Shown: positions 23,288-31,240, counted from the stretch's first letter. The stretch is 36,199 nucleotides of DNA from Candidatus Aenigmatarchaeota archaeon (GCA_016932735.1 JAFGCI010000007.1:1-36199); one strand, 5' to 3'. The notes: generated by a model from the letters alone, not told the origin. Translations and numbers: made by a program.

Positions 23288-23950
23288 CTATTCCTTTTCA
23301 GGTTCCTTTTTGGGAGTTGCTTTCTTTTCTTTTTTCTGGGTTACGGGTTTTGGTTTTTTCTCTGAAGCCCCTTCGCTGATTACTTTTGATTTGACCGTCT
23401 CAAAAAGCTTTGCAATTGTTTCCGGGTCGACTTTCGCTTTGATGTAAGCGGAAAAATATTTCTCGTACTTTGCATTGTCGCCCTTCTTGAGTTCAGCTGC
23501 ATAATTAGCTATGTGCGCTCCATTCATCCTGTCTTCAGGCGGGAAAGCCTCCTTACTGTGCGGGATTTCCAGGCCGCCATCAAGTGCTCCCTTAAGTGCA
23601 GAAAGAACCCTTGAGCCGTGGTGCGCCTCAAAGAATCCTATATCCGGCACGGCTTCCTTAATTCCCGCTGATTTTGCACGTACAGCGCAAAGAAGACCTG
23701 TCAGGTATGCTCCAGGTATGTTTCCTGTATTTGCATTCCACCCGAAATTCGCGAGCTCTATGGAGGAAGCGGATACAAGTGTTTTATCGCTCTTCTTATC
23801 AAAACTGACAATCTGGCAGCTCATGTTCCTGTTTGCCCTTCTCACCACAAGTCTGGGTTTTCCGGACTTTACAAGTTTTAGACGCTGCCTGTAATCGGTC
23901 TTTCCTTCCCTTACCCGTCTGTGCGGAACTATTTTTCTTCCTCTAGGCAT
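23288..23950 (-). CDS. rpl18: 50S ribosomal protein uL18, archaeal type
   Basis: 220 residues. Binds 5S rRNA in the central protuberance. MPRGRKIVPHRRVREGKTDYRQRLKLVKSGKPRLVVRR is the standard archaeal L18 N-terminus; IVSFDKKSDKTLVSASS, GLLCAVRAKSAGI and DIGFFEAHHGSRVLSALKGALDGGL follow. The last 30 residues form a lysine- and glutamate-rich tail that is an extension relative to most archaea. Its start overlaps the end of eL19 by eight bases (operon uS2-eL19-uL18). The canonical neighbours uS5, uL30 and uL15 are not next. Confidence 0.96.
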   Translation of the reverse strand: MPRGRKIVPHRRVREGKTDYRQRLKLVKSGKPRLVVRRANRNMSCQIVSFDKKSDKTLVSASSIELANFGWNANTGNIPGAYLTGLLCAVRAKSAGIKEAVPDIGFFEAHHGSRVLSALKGALDGGLEIPHSKEAFPPEDRMNGAHIANYAAELKKGDNAKYEKYFSAYIKAKVDPETIAKLFETVKSKVISEGASEKKPKPVTQKKEKKATPKKEPEKE

Positions 23951-24536
23951 CTTTCTTCACCTTTTTTGCTGCGGACGGCTTCTTTTTTGGAGAAGCTGTT
24001 TTTGTCGCAGTGCTTTTTGTCTGTGGCTTTGTTTTCTTGGGTTCTGAATCTGTCTTGGTATTTGCAATACTTGTTTTGTTCTTCCTTGGCTTTGAGCCTT
24101 TAAGCATGTCATGGTCAGCTGCATACATGAGTATATGTTTCTTGCTTCTGAAAGTCCCTCCGCTTGAGAGTTTGTAAAGTTTTTTGTAATCGGCATTATT
24201 CAGCTGGGCTCCCTCTTTCATTCCTTTAAGGAGCCTCCTTATGGGCCTTATCTTTTCCATCCATTTTACCTTAGGGTTCTTTCTTGCTTTTTTTGTTCCC
24301 TTCTTGCTTCCTTTTGACATCTTCCTTCCTTTCTTCTTCTGGAGTGACTTTTTCCTGGATGATGACTTGCATTGGCCTTTCTTAGGGACGGCCGAAATGA
24401 GACCGCTTCTTATGAGTTCTCTGATATCGTTCCTTGTTATCGCTTCGGCTACATCTGGATCGTTCTCAACTTTTATCCTTGAAACCCCCGATTTGAGTAT
24501 CTTTGCAGCCATTGCTTTCTGTGACTTTAGATTCAT
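23943..24536 (-). CDS. 50S ribosomal protein eL19
   Basis: 197 residues. NLKSQKAMAAKILKSGVSRIKVENDPDVAEAITRNDIRELIRSGLI is the conserved N-terminus of eL19, followed by the basic helix region (SRKKSLQKKKGRKMSKGSKKGTKKARKNPK..W) and RRLLKGMKEG...DYKKLYKLSSGGTFRSKKHI. The C-terminal 45 residues are a Lys/Thr/Ser-rich tail. The start overlaps the uS2 stop by four bases. Confidence 0.96.
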   Translation of the reverse strand: MNLKSQKAMAAKILKSGVSRIKVENDPDVAEAITRNDIRELIRSGLISAVPKKGQCKSSSRKKSLQKKKGRKMSKGSKKGTKKARKNPKVKWMEKIRPIRRLLKGMKEGAQLNNADYKKLYKLSSGGTFRSKKHILMYAADHDMLKGSKPRKNKTSIANTKTDSEPKKTKPQTKSTATKTASPKKKPSAAKKVKKDA

Positions 24537-25114
24537 ATCTGGCCTCCGAAATCCTTGATATCAAACTTGAACTCGCTGTCTTCCTTTATTTTCTTCTTAT
24601 GTTTCAGTATTTCCCTTGCGATAAGCATGAAGAATATTGCAAGCGATTTCCTTCCGTTGTTGTTCATCGGGACAACCATATCAATATTTTTAACCTCGTT
24701 GAACGTGTCGCAGAGAGCGACTATTGGTATCCTTTTCTGAACAGCTTCTTTAACAGCCTGCTTGTCTATAAGCGGGTCAACAACAAGAATGACGTCAGGT
24801 TCATAGAAGTCCTTGAATGACGGGTTCGTAAGGGTTCCGGGAGGGAATCTGCCAGTAACAGCCTTTCCTCCTATCATTTCCGTGAACTTCTCGACAGCGG
24901 TTCTTCCGTTGCCTTTCCTTGAAACGGCCATTATGTTTTCAAATCCTGAAAGGAACTTTGCTGCAGCTTCTATCCTTTCATCAACCTTCTGAATATTGAA
25001 AACCGACAATCCGTCTTCTCTTGTCTTGTACACGAACTTCTTCATGAATTTCGTGCATGATTTCATGCCGATATGCACACCGGCAGTCAGATATTCAGTC
25101 TTTTCAATGAGCAT
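24533..25114 (-). CDS. rps2: 30S ribosomal protein uS2
   Basis: 193 residues. First gene of the uS2-eL19-uL18 operon. EYLTAGVHIGMKSCTKFMKKFVYKTREDGLSVFNI, FTEMIGGKAVTGRFPPGTLTNPSF, EPDVILVVDPLIDKQAVKEA and PIVALCDTFN are conserved uS2 blocks of the archaeal/eukaryotic type. A Shine-Dalgarno AAAGGTG stands upstream, and a TATA box TATAAAA (25157-25163, minus strand) gives the promoter. Confidence 0.96.
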   Translation of the reverse strand: MLIEKTEYLTAGVHIGMKSCTKFMKKFVYKTREDGLSVFNIQKVDERIEAAAKFLSGFENIMAVSRKGNGRTAVEKFTEMIGGKAVTGRFPPGTLTNPSFKDFYEPDVILVVDPLIDKQAVKEAVQKRIPIVALCDTFNEVKNIDMVVPMNNNGRKSLAIFFMLIAREILKHKKKIKEDSEFKFDIKDFGGQI

Positions 25115-25463
25115 TCATACACCTTTAACTTACACTTATAATTCCCGTCCAGTGCCTTTTATATGCCCGGGAAAATATAGTGAAAGAGATTGGTTTGATT
25201 GTTATATCTTCCACTATAATTAATTAACAGATATTTATATCTTTCACGCACTTTTTTATAGTTTTGCTTCAATTTGGGTCAAATTGCCCATAAATAGCCG
25301 CCGCAAACTATACTGAACATTATTGAAATATATAACTATTTATAGGTTCAGTAGATCGCACATCCCCAGACTGGATATGTGTGCGCATATTGTCTATTAT
25401 CGGCTAATTGAGCTTAAAAAACCAAGTCTCCCATGAGGGTCATGAGAGTTCCCAGAAAGAGAA
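25115..25463. other. Gene-free region upstream of uS2 with promoter and a hairpin
   Basis: About 350 bases without a convincing gene. It contains the uS2 promoter and motif set, an AT-rich TATATAACTATTTATA stretch (25329-25344), and a possible hairpin CGCACATCC / GGA..TGTGCG (25357-25385). The AT-rich stretch sits about 25 bases before the hairpin on the plus strand, so an unannotated small RNA is conceivable; I see no match to a known RNA family. Confidence 0.4.
25175..25247. promoter_or_regulatory. Three copies of a GTGRAAGA-type motif upstream of the uS2 operon
   Basis: TATAGTGAAAGA (25176-25187, plus strand), its near-inverse TCTTCCACTATA (25207-25218, one mismatch) and TCTTTCAC (25240-25247). 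Arms 1 and 2 form a 12-bp inverted repeat with 11 matches around 19 bases. All lie upstream of the uS2 TATA box at 25157-25163, where an activator would bind. Confidence 0.5.
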
Positions 25464-25757
25464 TCAATCTGCTCCCGGCGGCATGTCATCAACATCTTCG
25501 GCTACCGGTGCCGTGATGTGCTTTATTATTACGACATCGCCGATTGAGCTAACCATCGGGAACGGGACAACAAGACCTTTCTTGTTTCCGAGCATGTTTG
25601 TAAGGTATGAGCCCTTCATCGCTCTCACGACAACTGCCCTGACCTTGAATTTCCTTAAATCGCATTCAAAATCCTCAATCTTTCCGCAGTACATTCCCTT
25701 ATCAGTAAAAACATCTTTTCCAAAAGTCTCTGTGACGCTTGCCACCTTGATTGCCAT
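25464..25757 (-). CDS. PRC-barrel domain protein
   Basis: 97 residues. A single PRC-barrel: FGKDVFTDKGMYCGKIEDFECDLRKFKVRAVVVR, VVPFPMVSSIGDVVIIKH. In archaea short PRC-barrel proteins are widespread and linked to RNA metabolism or cell division (for example the CdpB type); a precise role cannot be given. ATG 25757 with GGTG upstream is chosen over the TTG at 25760. Confidence 0.88.
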   Translation of the reverse strand: MAIKVASVTETFGKDVFTDKGMYCGKIEDFECDLRKFKVRAVVVRAMKGSYLTNMLGNKKGLVVPFPMVSSIGDVVIIKHITAPVAEDVDDMPPGAD

Positions 25758-25948
25758 CAACCAACACCCCCACTATGAAAATTATCAAAAGCATGTAATT
25801 ATACGCTTTTGAGCTATGCCAGCCACGATGAGCTGCATTTTATGTATATAAATGTATAACTAATCTTTATATTTGTGAATTTATTAAGCAACCTGATTAA
25901 AAAATTTTTATTGATTGAAATTCATATCTTGAAGATGTCAATAGGTGT

Positions 25949-26092
25949 GCCCTGGTAGCATAGTGGTAATGCGTCCGCCTCGTAAGCGGAAGACCGCGAG
26001 TTCAAAAGCCGGTTTCATCCCGCTTCGCGGGTATGGAACTCGAATACAAGGAATATTGTGAAAAATAAAGGCTGAAATTCTCGCCCGGGGCT
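25949..26092 (+). tRNA. tRNA-Thr (anticodon CGU) with a T-loop intron
   Basis: GCCCTGG (25949-25955) pairs with CCGGGGC (26085-26091, one T-G pair), discriminator T at 26092, as usual for archaeal tRNA-Thr. D-stem GCAT/ATGC, anticodon arm TCCGC-CTCGTAA-GCGGA with CGT at 25981-25983; no intron at 37/38. T-stem GCGAG (25996-26000) meets its partner CTCGC only at 26080-26084, so an intron of about 72 nt splits the T-loop (about 26006-26077). Flanking AGCC and GGCT can pair to form the central helix, and the intron has its own hairpin (CCCGCTTCGCGGG). Confidence 0.87.
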
Positions 26093-26277
26093 TATTTACC
26101 TTTACCTGACCCGCTTGTCTTCAGTCTATATTTCCCGTTCTGCATCTCGTCAAAAAAGAAAATTGTATCGGCCTTTTCGAATACTGCGTACCCGGTAAAA
26201 TTATCCCGTCTTCTTAATCCGTATCTTTTCAATGTGCCAATTGTGTAATCCCTGTATATCCTTGGATTTCTATTCAT
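26092..26277 (-). CDS. Small hypothetical protein (61 aa)
   Basis: 61 residues from ATG 26277 (a TTG at 26283 is also in frame), with a basic N-terminus RNPRIYRDYTIGTLKRYGLRRRD and a GKYRLKTSGSGKGK end. No known domain. No clear ribosome-binding site. The stop overlaps the last base of the convergent tRNA-Thr. Coding status is likely but not certain. Confidence 0.4.
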   Translation of the reverse strand: MNRNPRIYRDYTIGTLKRYGLRRRDNFTGYAVFEKADTIFFFDEMQNGKYRLKTSGSGKGK

Positions 26278-26358
26278 ACCCAATAGATTTCCTTTTTAGA
26301 TTTTTTAAATGGTTCAGAAGTCGCGAGATATATAATATATCCATTCCATATTATACCT

Positions 26359-27279
26359 ATGAAACATACATGGATGGTCACCGCAATACTTCTCGCTATT
26401 TTCCTGCTGACGCAGGTTCTTGGAATATATGCGATAAGCCATAGCATGCAGGTTGAGACCCTTCCAGACGGCAGTGTCAATGTGAATTATCCCGATACGG
26501 CCGTCGGGGAACGGCCAGAAATGGAAGGCATGGATTCGTTTCTTTTCATACTGATGAGCATCGGGATAGGGACAGGACTTCTTCTGTTATTGATAAAAAT
26601 AAAGAAATTCCAGTTCTGGAAGATATTTTTCTTTTTAGCTGTGTGGATGTCCGTGACAATCCTGCTCGGCGTTTTCATAAATCCTGATATTGCTTTGGCT
26701 ATCGGTTTCATACTCGCGGTAGCCAAACTTTACAGCAGAAACATATTCCTGCTCAATCTGACAGAGGTTTTCATGTACTCGGGTATCGCCGTCCTTTTCG
26801 CCCCTCTCATAGAAGTCCAGTACATGGCCATCCTTTTGGTGATTATAGCAATCTATGATATGATTGCAGTGTGGAAATCGAAACATATGGTCACGATGGC
26901 AAAGGAGATGACAAAAAACAACATATTCGCGGGATTCACGATTCCTTACAGCGGGAAAAAAATATCGGTAAAGCTGAATAAGAATCAGGAAGTAGGGAAA
27001 GAGAAGGCAAAAACAACCGTTGCCATACTCGGCGGAGGCGATGTAGCGTTCCCTCTGCTTTTCTCAGGTTCTGTCATAAATTATCTTGTCAAAGTTATGG
27101 GGGTCCCGAAGAATATTGCTTTCCTGGAAACGTTGATAATACCGCTGGCTGTCATGACATTCCTTCTTTTGCTTTTCCGGTTAGCAAAGAAGGACAGGTT
27201 CTATCCTGCAATGCCTTTTGTATCAGCGGGGGCTTTCATCGGTTTTGGCCTGATTCTTGCTATCAATATGCTTATATGA
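26359..27279 (+). CDS. Presenilin-like intramembrane aspartyl protease (A22 family)
   Basis: 306 residues with eight or nine membrane helices. The two catalytic aspartates are D167 in IYDMIAVW (YD motif) and D228 in LGGGDVAF (GxGD motif). A P-L-A element in TLIIPLAV near 271 takes the place of the PAL motif. Archaeal presenilin homologues of COG3389 have just this layout and cleave transmembrane segments. TATA-like ATATATAATATAT lies before the start. The next gene begins 36 bases downstream on the same strand. Confidence 0.92.
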   Translation: MKHTWMVTAILLAIFLLTQVLGIYAISHSMQVETLPDGSVNVNYPDTAVGERPEMEGMDSFLFILMSIGIGTGLLLLLIKIKKFQFWKIFFFLAVWMSVTILLGVFINPDIALAIGFILAVAKLYSRNIFLLNLTEVFMYSGIAVLFAPLIEVQYMAILLVIIAIYDMIAVWKSKHMVTMAKEMTKNNIFAGFTIPYSGKKISVKLNKNQEVGKEKAKTTVAILGGGDVAFPLLFSGSVINYLVKVMGVPKNIAFLETLIIPLAVMTFLLLLFRLAKKDRFYPAMPFVSAGAFIGFGLILAINMLI

Positions 27280-27315
27280 TTCCATATTTAAGGTGCCGGA
27301 ATCAATAGTTAAATT

Positions 27316-27723
27316 ATGAGAGGAATAGTAAAGAAAAGCGCTTCTGTTATTCTCATTGTAATGGTCATTGCCCTTTTTTATTCCCTGTATTCTTTCATAA
27401 GAATAGAATCCGGGGACGGAATGGCGGGATATCTGACAAAAGAAGACCGTTTGTTCTCAGTCGATTACACGAGCTGCAAAAACGGTGATGTGGTTGCGAC
27501 ATTAAGAAACCTTGACGGTGTTGATGTCAGGACCGCGGATGATGTCGAAGTAATCCGGGAAAATGACGGGAAAAGAGTCAATTGGAATATCGTCATACCT
27601 CCGGGAGATACCGGGACGTTCAGCGACGAATGCAGAACGGATGGCTATTCGGTTCCCTGCCGCTACACAGTCAAATCAAAAAAATACGGACTGATAACAA
27701 GGATATCGGTCTTATGTTCCTGA
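27316..27723 (+). CDS. Single-pass membrane protein of unknown function
   Basis: 135 residues. One N-terminal membrane helix (about residues 9-28: SVILIVMVIALFYSLYSF) followed by a 100-residue beta-rich extracytoplasmic domain with three cysteines (C at about 54, 115 and 121, plus the final CS). It looks like a membrane-anchored Ig-like domain. It may be transcribed with the presenilin-like gene; it could be a substrate or partner, but only proximity suggests this. Confidence 0.65.
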   Translation: MRGIVKKSASVILIVMVIALFYSLYSFIRIESGDGMAGYLTKEDRLFSVDYTSCKNGDVVATLRNLDGVDVRTADDVEVIRENDGKRVNWNIVIPPGDTGTFSDECRTDGYSVPCRYTVKSKKYGLITRISVLCS

Positions 27724-27809
27724 GGTAATTCTTAGTTAACTATCAGAATTTTAACAGATAGTTTTATAGCTGCTTCAACATTTCATTTTAAATAAAAAGG
27801 TTAGAAAGT

Positions 27810-28028
27810 TCATTCCTTTTTGCTTAATTCCGTGTAGCCGCACTTTCCGCAGTATTTCCTGTTTTTGTTATCTGAAAGGAACGTTCCCGGACCGCATCTT
27901 GGACAGGCCTTGTTCTTCCTTTTTAAGGAATTGCCGCTGACCTCGTACTTTGTCCAGACCTTCACAGATTCATGCTTCCTTCCTTTTCTCTGCTTCTTTC
28001 CTTTCTTATTTACCTTCTTTGATGCCAT
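27810..28028 (-). CDS. 30S ribosomal protein eS31 (S27ae)
   Basis: 72 residues. Zinc-binding eS31: CPRCGPGTFLS and YCGKCGYTELSK provide four cysteines. A basic N-terminal extension of about 25 residues (KKVNKKGKKQRKGRK) precedes the core. It follows eS24 with three bases between, in the archaeal order rpo7-spt4-eS24-eS31. Confidence 0.95.
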   Translation of the reverse strand: MASKKVNKKGKKQRKGRKHESVKVWTKYEVSGNSLKRKNKACPRCGPGTFLSDNKNRKYCGKCGYTELSKKE

Positions 28029-28031
28029 TAA

Positions 28032-28409
28032 TTACACCTGTTCTTTCTTCTCTTCTTCAGAGGGGTTTGGCTCTTCCTTTGGTGCTTCATCGGTTGCCGG
28101 AGCCGCCTCCTCTTTTACTTCTGAACCCTTAGGAGGCTTGTTTCTTCTGGCCATCTTTTCCGCAACAGCCTTCGGGATGTCTTTCTTGTCTTTGTAGACT
28201 GCAATCTTCGCTTCTGACTTGTCTATGCCCTTTAGCCCGAAAATCTTATTTATCACAATATTGTCTTTGTTGGCTTTGAGTGATTTTGACAAATGCTCTA
28301 AAATCTGCACCCTTGAAGGGGTTGCACCGCCTTCATGATGGATTATAGCCCTAACTTCATTCCTTTTCATGAGAGGGTTCTCTTTGTTTTCAGTCACATC
28401 AATTTTCAT
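28032..28409 (-). CDS. 30S ribosomal protein eS24
   Basis: 125 residues from the ATG preceded by AGGTGATTATA. MKIDVTENKENPLMKRNEVRAIIHHEGGATPSR and KIFGLKGIDKSEAKIAVYKDK are the conserved eS24 blocks; the C-terminal 40 residues are a Glu/Pro/Ala-rich tail. It is between spt4 and eS31. Confidence 0.95.
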   Translation of the reverse strand: MKIDVTENKENPLMKRNEVRAIIHHEGGATPSRVQILEHLSKSLKANKDNIVINKIFGLKGIDKSEAKIAVYKDKKDIPKAVAEKMARRNKPPKGSEVKEEAAPATDEAPKEEPNPSEEEKKEQV

Positions 28410-28440
28410 TATAATCACCTTTATTCAACATCGGTATACG

Positions 28441-28635
28441 TCATTTGACCCAGAGGGCATATTTACCGGGAACTTTAAGTTCCAGCAAAGATGCTATCTC
28501 GGAGCCGTTGGGATCATTAATCAGGACTACCCCTTTCCATGTCCTGGAGAATTCAGCCACGGCACAGGCAGGGCATTTGTCCTCAAGGACTATTCTCCTG
28601 CATTTCCTGCATACTTTCTGTTTCTCTAATCCCAT
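28441..28635 (-). CDS. spt4: Transcription elongation factor Spt4 (RpoE'')
   Basis: 64 residues from ATG 28635, which has GGTG upstream. KVCRKCRRIVLEDKCPACAVAEFSRTWKGVVLINDPNGSEIASLL has the two zinc knuckles (CxxC, CxxC) and the WKG..I..P..SEIA core of Spt4. It pairs with Spt5 on RNA polymerase. An upstream in-frame start at 28656 would overlap rpo7 and is less likely. Confidence 0.95.
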   Translation of the reverse strand: MGLEKQKVCRKCRRIVLEDKCPACAVAEFSRTWKGVVLINDPNGSEIASLLELKVPGKYALWVK

Positions 28636-28652
28636 AACAACACCATTAATTA

Positions 28653-29234
28653 TCATTTCTTTTTCTTCTCTTCCTTTTTCTCAGGTTCTTTCTTTCTGGG
28701 CTTATCTTCCTCTTCTTTCCAGTCCAGCCCTCCGAGGCCGGGCTGTCTCATCGTCAGTCCAATCTTATAATCTGTTTTTGCAAGCGATATGGAAATTATC
28801 CTCGCCTTTACAAGGTCTCCTTCCTTGATAACTCTTTTTGTCTTCTTGCCGGAGAATGTCGAATTCTTCATGTCGTATGAAACAAAATCGTCCAGAAGCT
28901 GCGACATGTGAACCATTCCGTCTATCGGTCCGATGTTAACGAATGCGCCGAACTCGGTGACGTCGATGACTTCGCCCTTGACGAGTTCATGTTGCTCCGG
29001 AAGGTACGATAAAAGCTTGAAATCAACAGGATAATATATTGCTCCGTCGCCGGGTATTATTATTCCCTCGCCCATGTTTTTTATTTCGGTTATCCCAAGG
29101 ACTATACCGACCTCTCTCTCAACGATACCCTCCCATTTCTCCTGAAGGCTCTTTTTAATGGCTTCCTCGGGCTCAAGTATGAACTTCTCCGGTGGAACCC
29201 TCACCCTGTCCTCAACATCGAATATCTTATACAT
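28653..29234 (-). CDS. rpo7: DNA-directed RNA polymerase subunit Rpo7 (RpoE')
   Basis: 193 residues. N-terminal RNP-like domain (IFDVEDRVRVPPEKF) and an S1 domain from about residue 80 (GEVIDVTEFGAFVNIGPIDGMVHMSQL...IGLTMRQPGLGGL). It forms the stalk with Rpo4. The C-terminus is a Lys/Glu tail of about 25 residues. Normal for archaea apart from the tail. First gene of the rpo7-spt4-eS24-eS31 operon. Confidence 0.96.
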   Translation of the reverse strand: MYKIFDVEDRVRVPPEKFILEPEEAIKKSLQEKWEGIVEREVGIVLGITEIKNMGEGIIIPGDGAIYYPVDFKLLSYLPEQHELVKGEVIDVTEFGAFVNIGPIDGMVHMSQLLDDFVSYDMKNSTFSGKKTKRVIKEGDLVKARIISISLAKTDYKIGLTMRQPGLGGLDWKEEEDKPRKKEPEKKEEKKKK

Positions 29235-29317
29235 AATGTACGTACCCCTATATAGTATAATGAAATTTAATAAACTTATTTAAAAGAGAACTTATATAAG
29301 TTTGTCTTTTTTGGCCT

Positions 29318-29752
29318 CTACATTTCCATTATCAGGCACTCTTTCGGCTGTTTCATGGCAACACTGCAGAATACGGCCATAAAATCCTGACCGGTTGTAA
29401 CGTTTCCGAGTTCCATCGTGTCGCCGTAATTTCCAATAATCCTGTCAGCAGTCTCGTTCGCGGGAACTTCTGCAAGTTCAAGAACTGCATAATCTTTGAA
29501 ATTGTTAACGAAGCTCTGGTATAAGGCTATCTTTTCAGAGCAGTCTGTGCATCCTTCAGGATACAGGTATTCAATCAGGACTCTTCCTGTCTGAAGGATA
29601 TAAACCCTGTCCTGGGGGCCAAGAGGCTTGTCTATGATACTCGGTATCGTATTCTCCGGCGGAGCCTGATAGACGTTCATGATAGCGAATCCTGCCACTG
29701 AAGAAAGCATCAGGATACCGACGACAATTGCAAAAATCCTTTGCGACAGCAT
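29318..29752 (-). CDS. Membrane-anchored thioredoxin-like protein with CTDC motif
   Basis: 144 residues. N-terminal hydrophobic anchor or signal (RIFAIVVGILMLSSVAGFAIM) and then GRVLIEYLYPEGCTDCSEKIALYQSFVNNF, a strand-CxxC-helix arrangement resembling a thioredoxin active site. Two more cysteines sit near the end (AVFCSV and KECLIMEM). A redox role outside the cytoplasm is plausible. ATG 29752 is preferred over TTG 29758. Confidence 0.6.
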   Translation of the reverse strand: MLSQRIFAIVVGILMLSSVAGFAIMNVYQAPPENTIPSIIDKPLGPQDRVYILQTGRVLIEYLYPEGCTDCSEKIALYQSFVNNFKDYAVLELAEVPANETADRIIGNYGDTMELGNVTTGQDFMAVFCSVAMKQPKECLIMEM

Positions 29753-29838
29753 ATTCAATCACTTTACCTTCCGGATGCTTAAATTTCTTCATCCGGTTCT
29801 ATCTCCATAAATTGTGGATTTGGAATTTATATAGATGC

Positions 29839-30147
29839 CTACTCTTTTTTATGTTTTGGTTTTTTGCTCCCTGCCCTTTTTCTGGCTATCTCCTTTGCCC
29901 TGCGCTTGCTTATATTATTCCCATTATGATGATATTCAGAAATCACACCTGATGTTGTCACAGGGCTTTTTTTGTGTCTTTTAGAAAAAAGGATACCTGA
30001 AAATAAGCCTCTATATACCGAGGATTCTCCTGAGATGCAAATTTTATCATCGGCGCCTGCATAGCAGGGCTGATATCCACCGCCGGAAAACATGCCGATG
30101 ATTTTTCTGAAATAGCTACTCGAGGTTTCTTTTTGGACGTAAGACAT
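29839..30147 (-). CDS. Hypothetical protein (102 aa), unknown
   Basis: 102 residues from ATG 30147, chosen because AAAGGTG stands about nine bases upstream; an in-frame ATG at 30168 would swallow that site. Serine- and glycine-rich N-terminal half (IIGMFSGGGYQPCYAGADDK), a basic C-terminal third ending KKPKHKKE. No domain recognised. Could bind nucleic acid through its basic tail; this is a guess. Confidence 0.5.
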   Translation of the reverse strand: MSYVQKETSSSYFRKIIGMFSGGGYQPCYAGADDKICISGESSVYRGLFSGILFSKRHKKSPVTTSGVISEYHHNGNNISKRRAKEIARKRAGSKKPKHKKE

Positions 30148-30301
30148 AAGTGATGCACCTTTTTTCATCTCAAATTTTACTTAGTTATTGCCTATCTTTA
30201 TAAATTTTAACTGTTCCAATAATTTTCGGCAAAATAACTCAGATGCTATAAAAAACGCGTTCTATAAAACTTTTTTAATGACTCTTTAAGAAATCTATTA
30301 A

Positions 30302-31240
30302 ATGAAAAAAATACTTCTCATCACAACAAATGACATCAAAAACGTAAAGCTTCCATCAAGAACTCTTTCGGGATTCGTTGACCTCGGATGCAGGCAGTTC
30401 GAGCTTGACGTTGCTTTCCTTTCATTGCTCGGATTCTATAACACCGATTTTTATCCCGGAAGGGCTTACATTGAAGCGCTCGGAATGGGCCTCTCCCCGC
30501 AGGAGCAGATTTGCGCAAGCGGTATCGTTGCTTCTTTGTCTGAAGACAGCTTCCTCGACAGAAGAATCATGATAAACAGGGATTCCCTCGAGTTGATTGC
30601 GGAGATGGTGGACGGGGTTGAGATTGATGGAGTCCATTTCTCTGTGACTCCTGCTGAAGGCGGTCTCATGATATTGCTTAAAGGCGACAATCTCACCGAA
30701 AGGGTTTCCCCGAACTATTCCTCAAGCGCCAGGGGATCTGTAGGACAGGTAATCGCGTTTGATGAGGACTCCAAAAAGACTGCTTCGGTCCTGAACAGGT
30801 TCATAACAAAGACCCATAGGAACCTTAATTCAGCGAACCTGGGAATAGAGCCCAAGCCAAACATCATACTGATAAAATCTCTGGGAAAGAGCCAGAGCAT
30901 CGTAGGCCTCTCCCCATACAAAGACAAAGCTGTCTGCATCTCCGATTCAGTTGTCGGCAGGGGTGTGGCGAGGTTCTGCAGGATTGTCACGGAAAGCAAA
31001 GTTCCCGATAGAATTTCCGACATCTTCAAAAAACAAAACATCGTATGGATAGACACGAGGAATGAAAAAATCGATATTTCAAAACTTCCGGAAGATGTCA
31101 GGATCGCAGTCGTTTCTCTGGGAAAAGAGGATTTTAAAATGCTGACTTATCCTGCAAGGGTCCATCTTTCCGGCGATTTCAAGATGAAGAAGATTATTTT
31201 TGAAAAGAACGAATTGCTGCCATGGATGATTAAGAGCTAA
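30302..31240 (+). CDS. Archaeal phosphoglycerate-mutase-like protein, catalytic residues apparently lost
   Basis: 312 residues that follow the archaeal cofactor-independent phosphoglycerate mutase (aPGAM, ApgM) scheme but without its active site. The conserved aPGAM segments LALLGYDP..YYPGRGP.EALGAG and DRRAGR appear as LSLLGFYNTDFYPGRAYIEALGMG and LDRRIMIN. The GVHF..TPAEGGLMILLKGDNLTERVS block also fits. The DGxGD metal motif is replaced by TNDIKN at the N-terminus; the SDTAHL block with the catalytic serine reads ELDVAFL; the late DHS motif reads LGKEDF. It is also about 90 residues shorter than usual. I infer a pseudoenzyme or a protein with a new function, not an active mutase. Confidence 0.65.
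   Translation: MKKILLITTNDIKNVKLPSRTLSGFVDLGCRQFELDVAFLSLLGFYNTDFYPGRAYIEALGMGLSPQEQICASGIVASLSEDSFLDRRIMINRDSLELIAEMVDGVEIDGVHFSVTPAEGGLMILLKGDNLTERVSPNYSSSARGSVGQVIAFDEDSKKTASVLNRFITKTHRNLNSANLGIEPKPNIILIKSLGKSQSIVGLSPYKDKAVCISDSVVGRGVARFCRIVTESKVPDRISDIFKKQNIVWIDTRNEKIDISKLPEDVRIAVVSLGKEDFKMLTYPARVHLSGDFKMKKIIFEKNELLPWMIKS

Noticed and set aside
27316-27723. Archaellin or pilin identity for the 135-residue membrane protein
   Set aside because: It has an N-terminal membrane helix but no class III signal (no G|Q..E/D-F motif).
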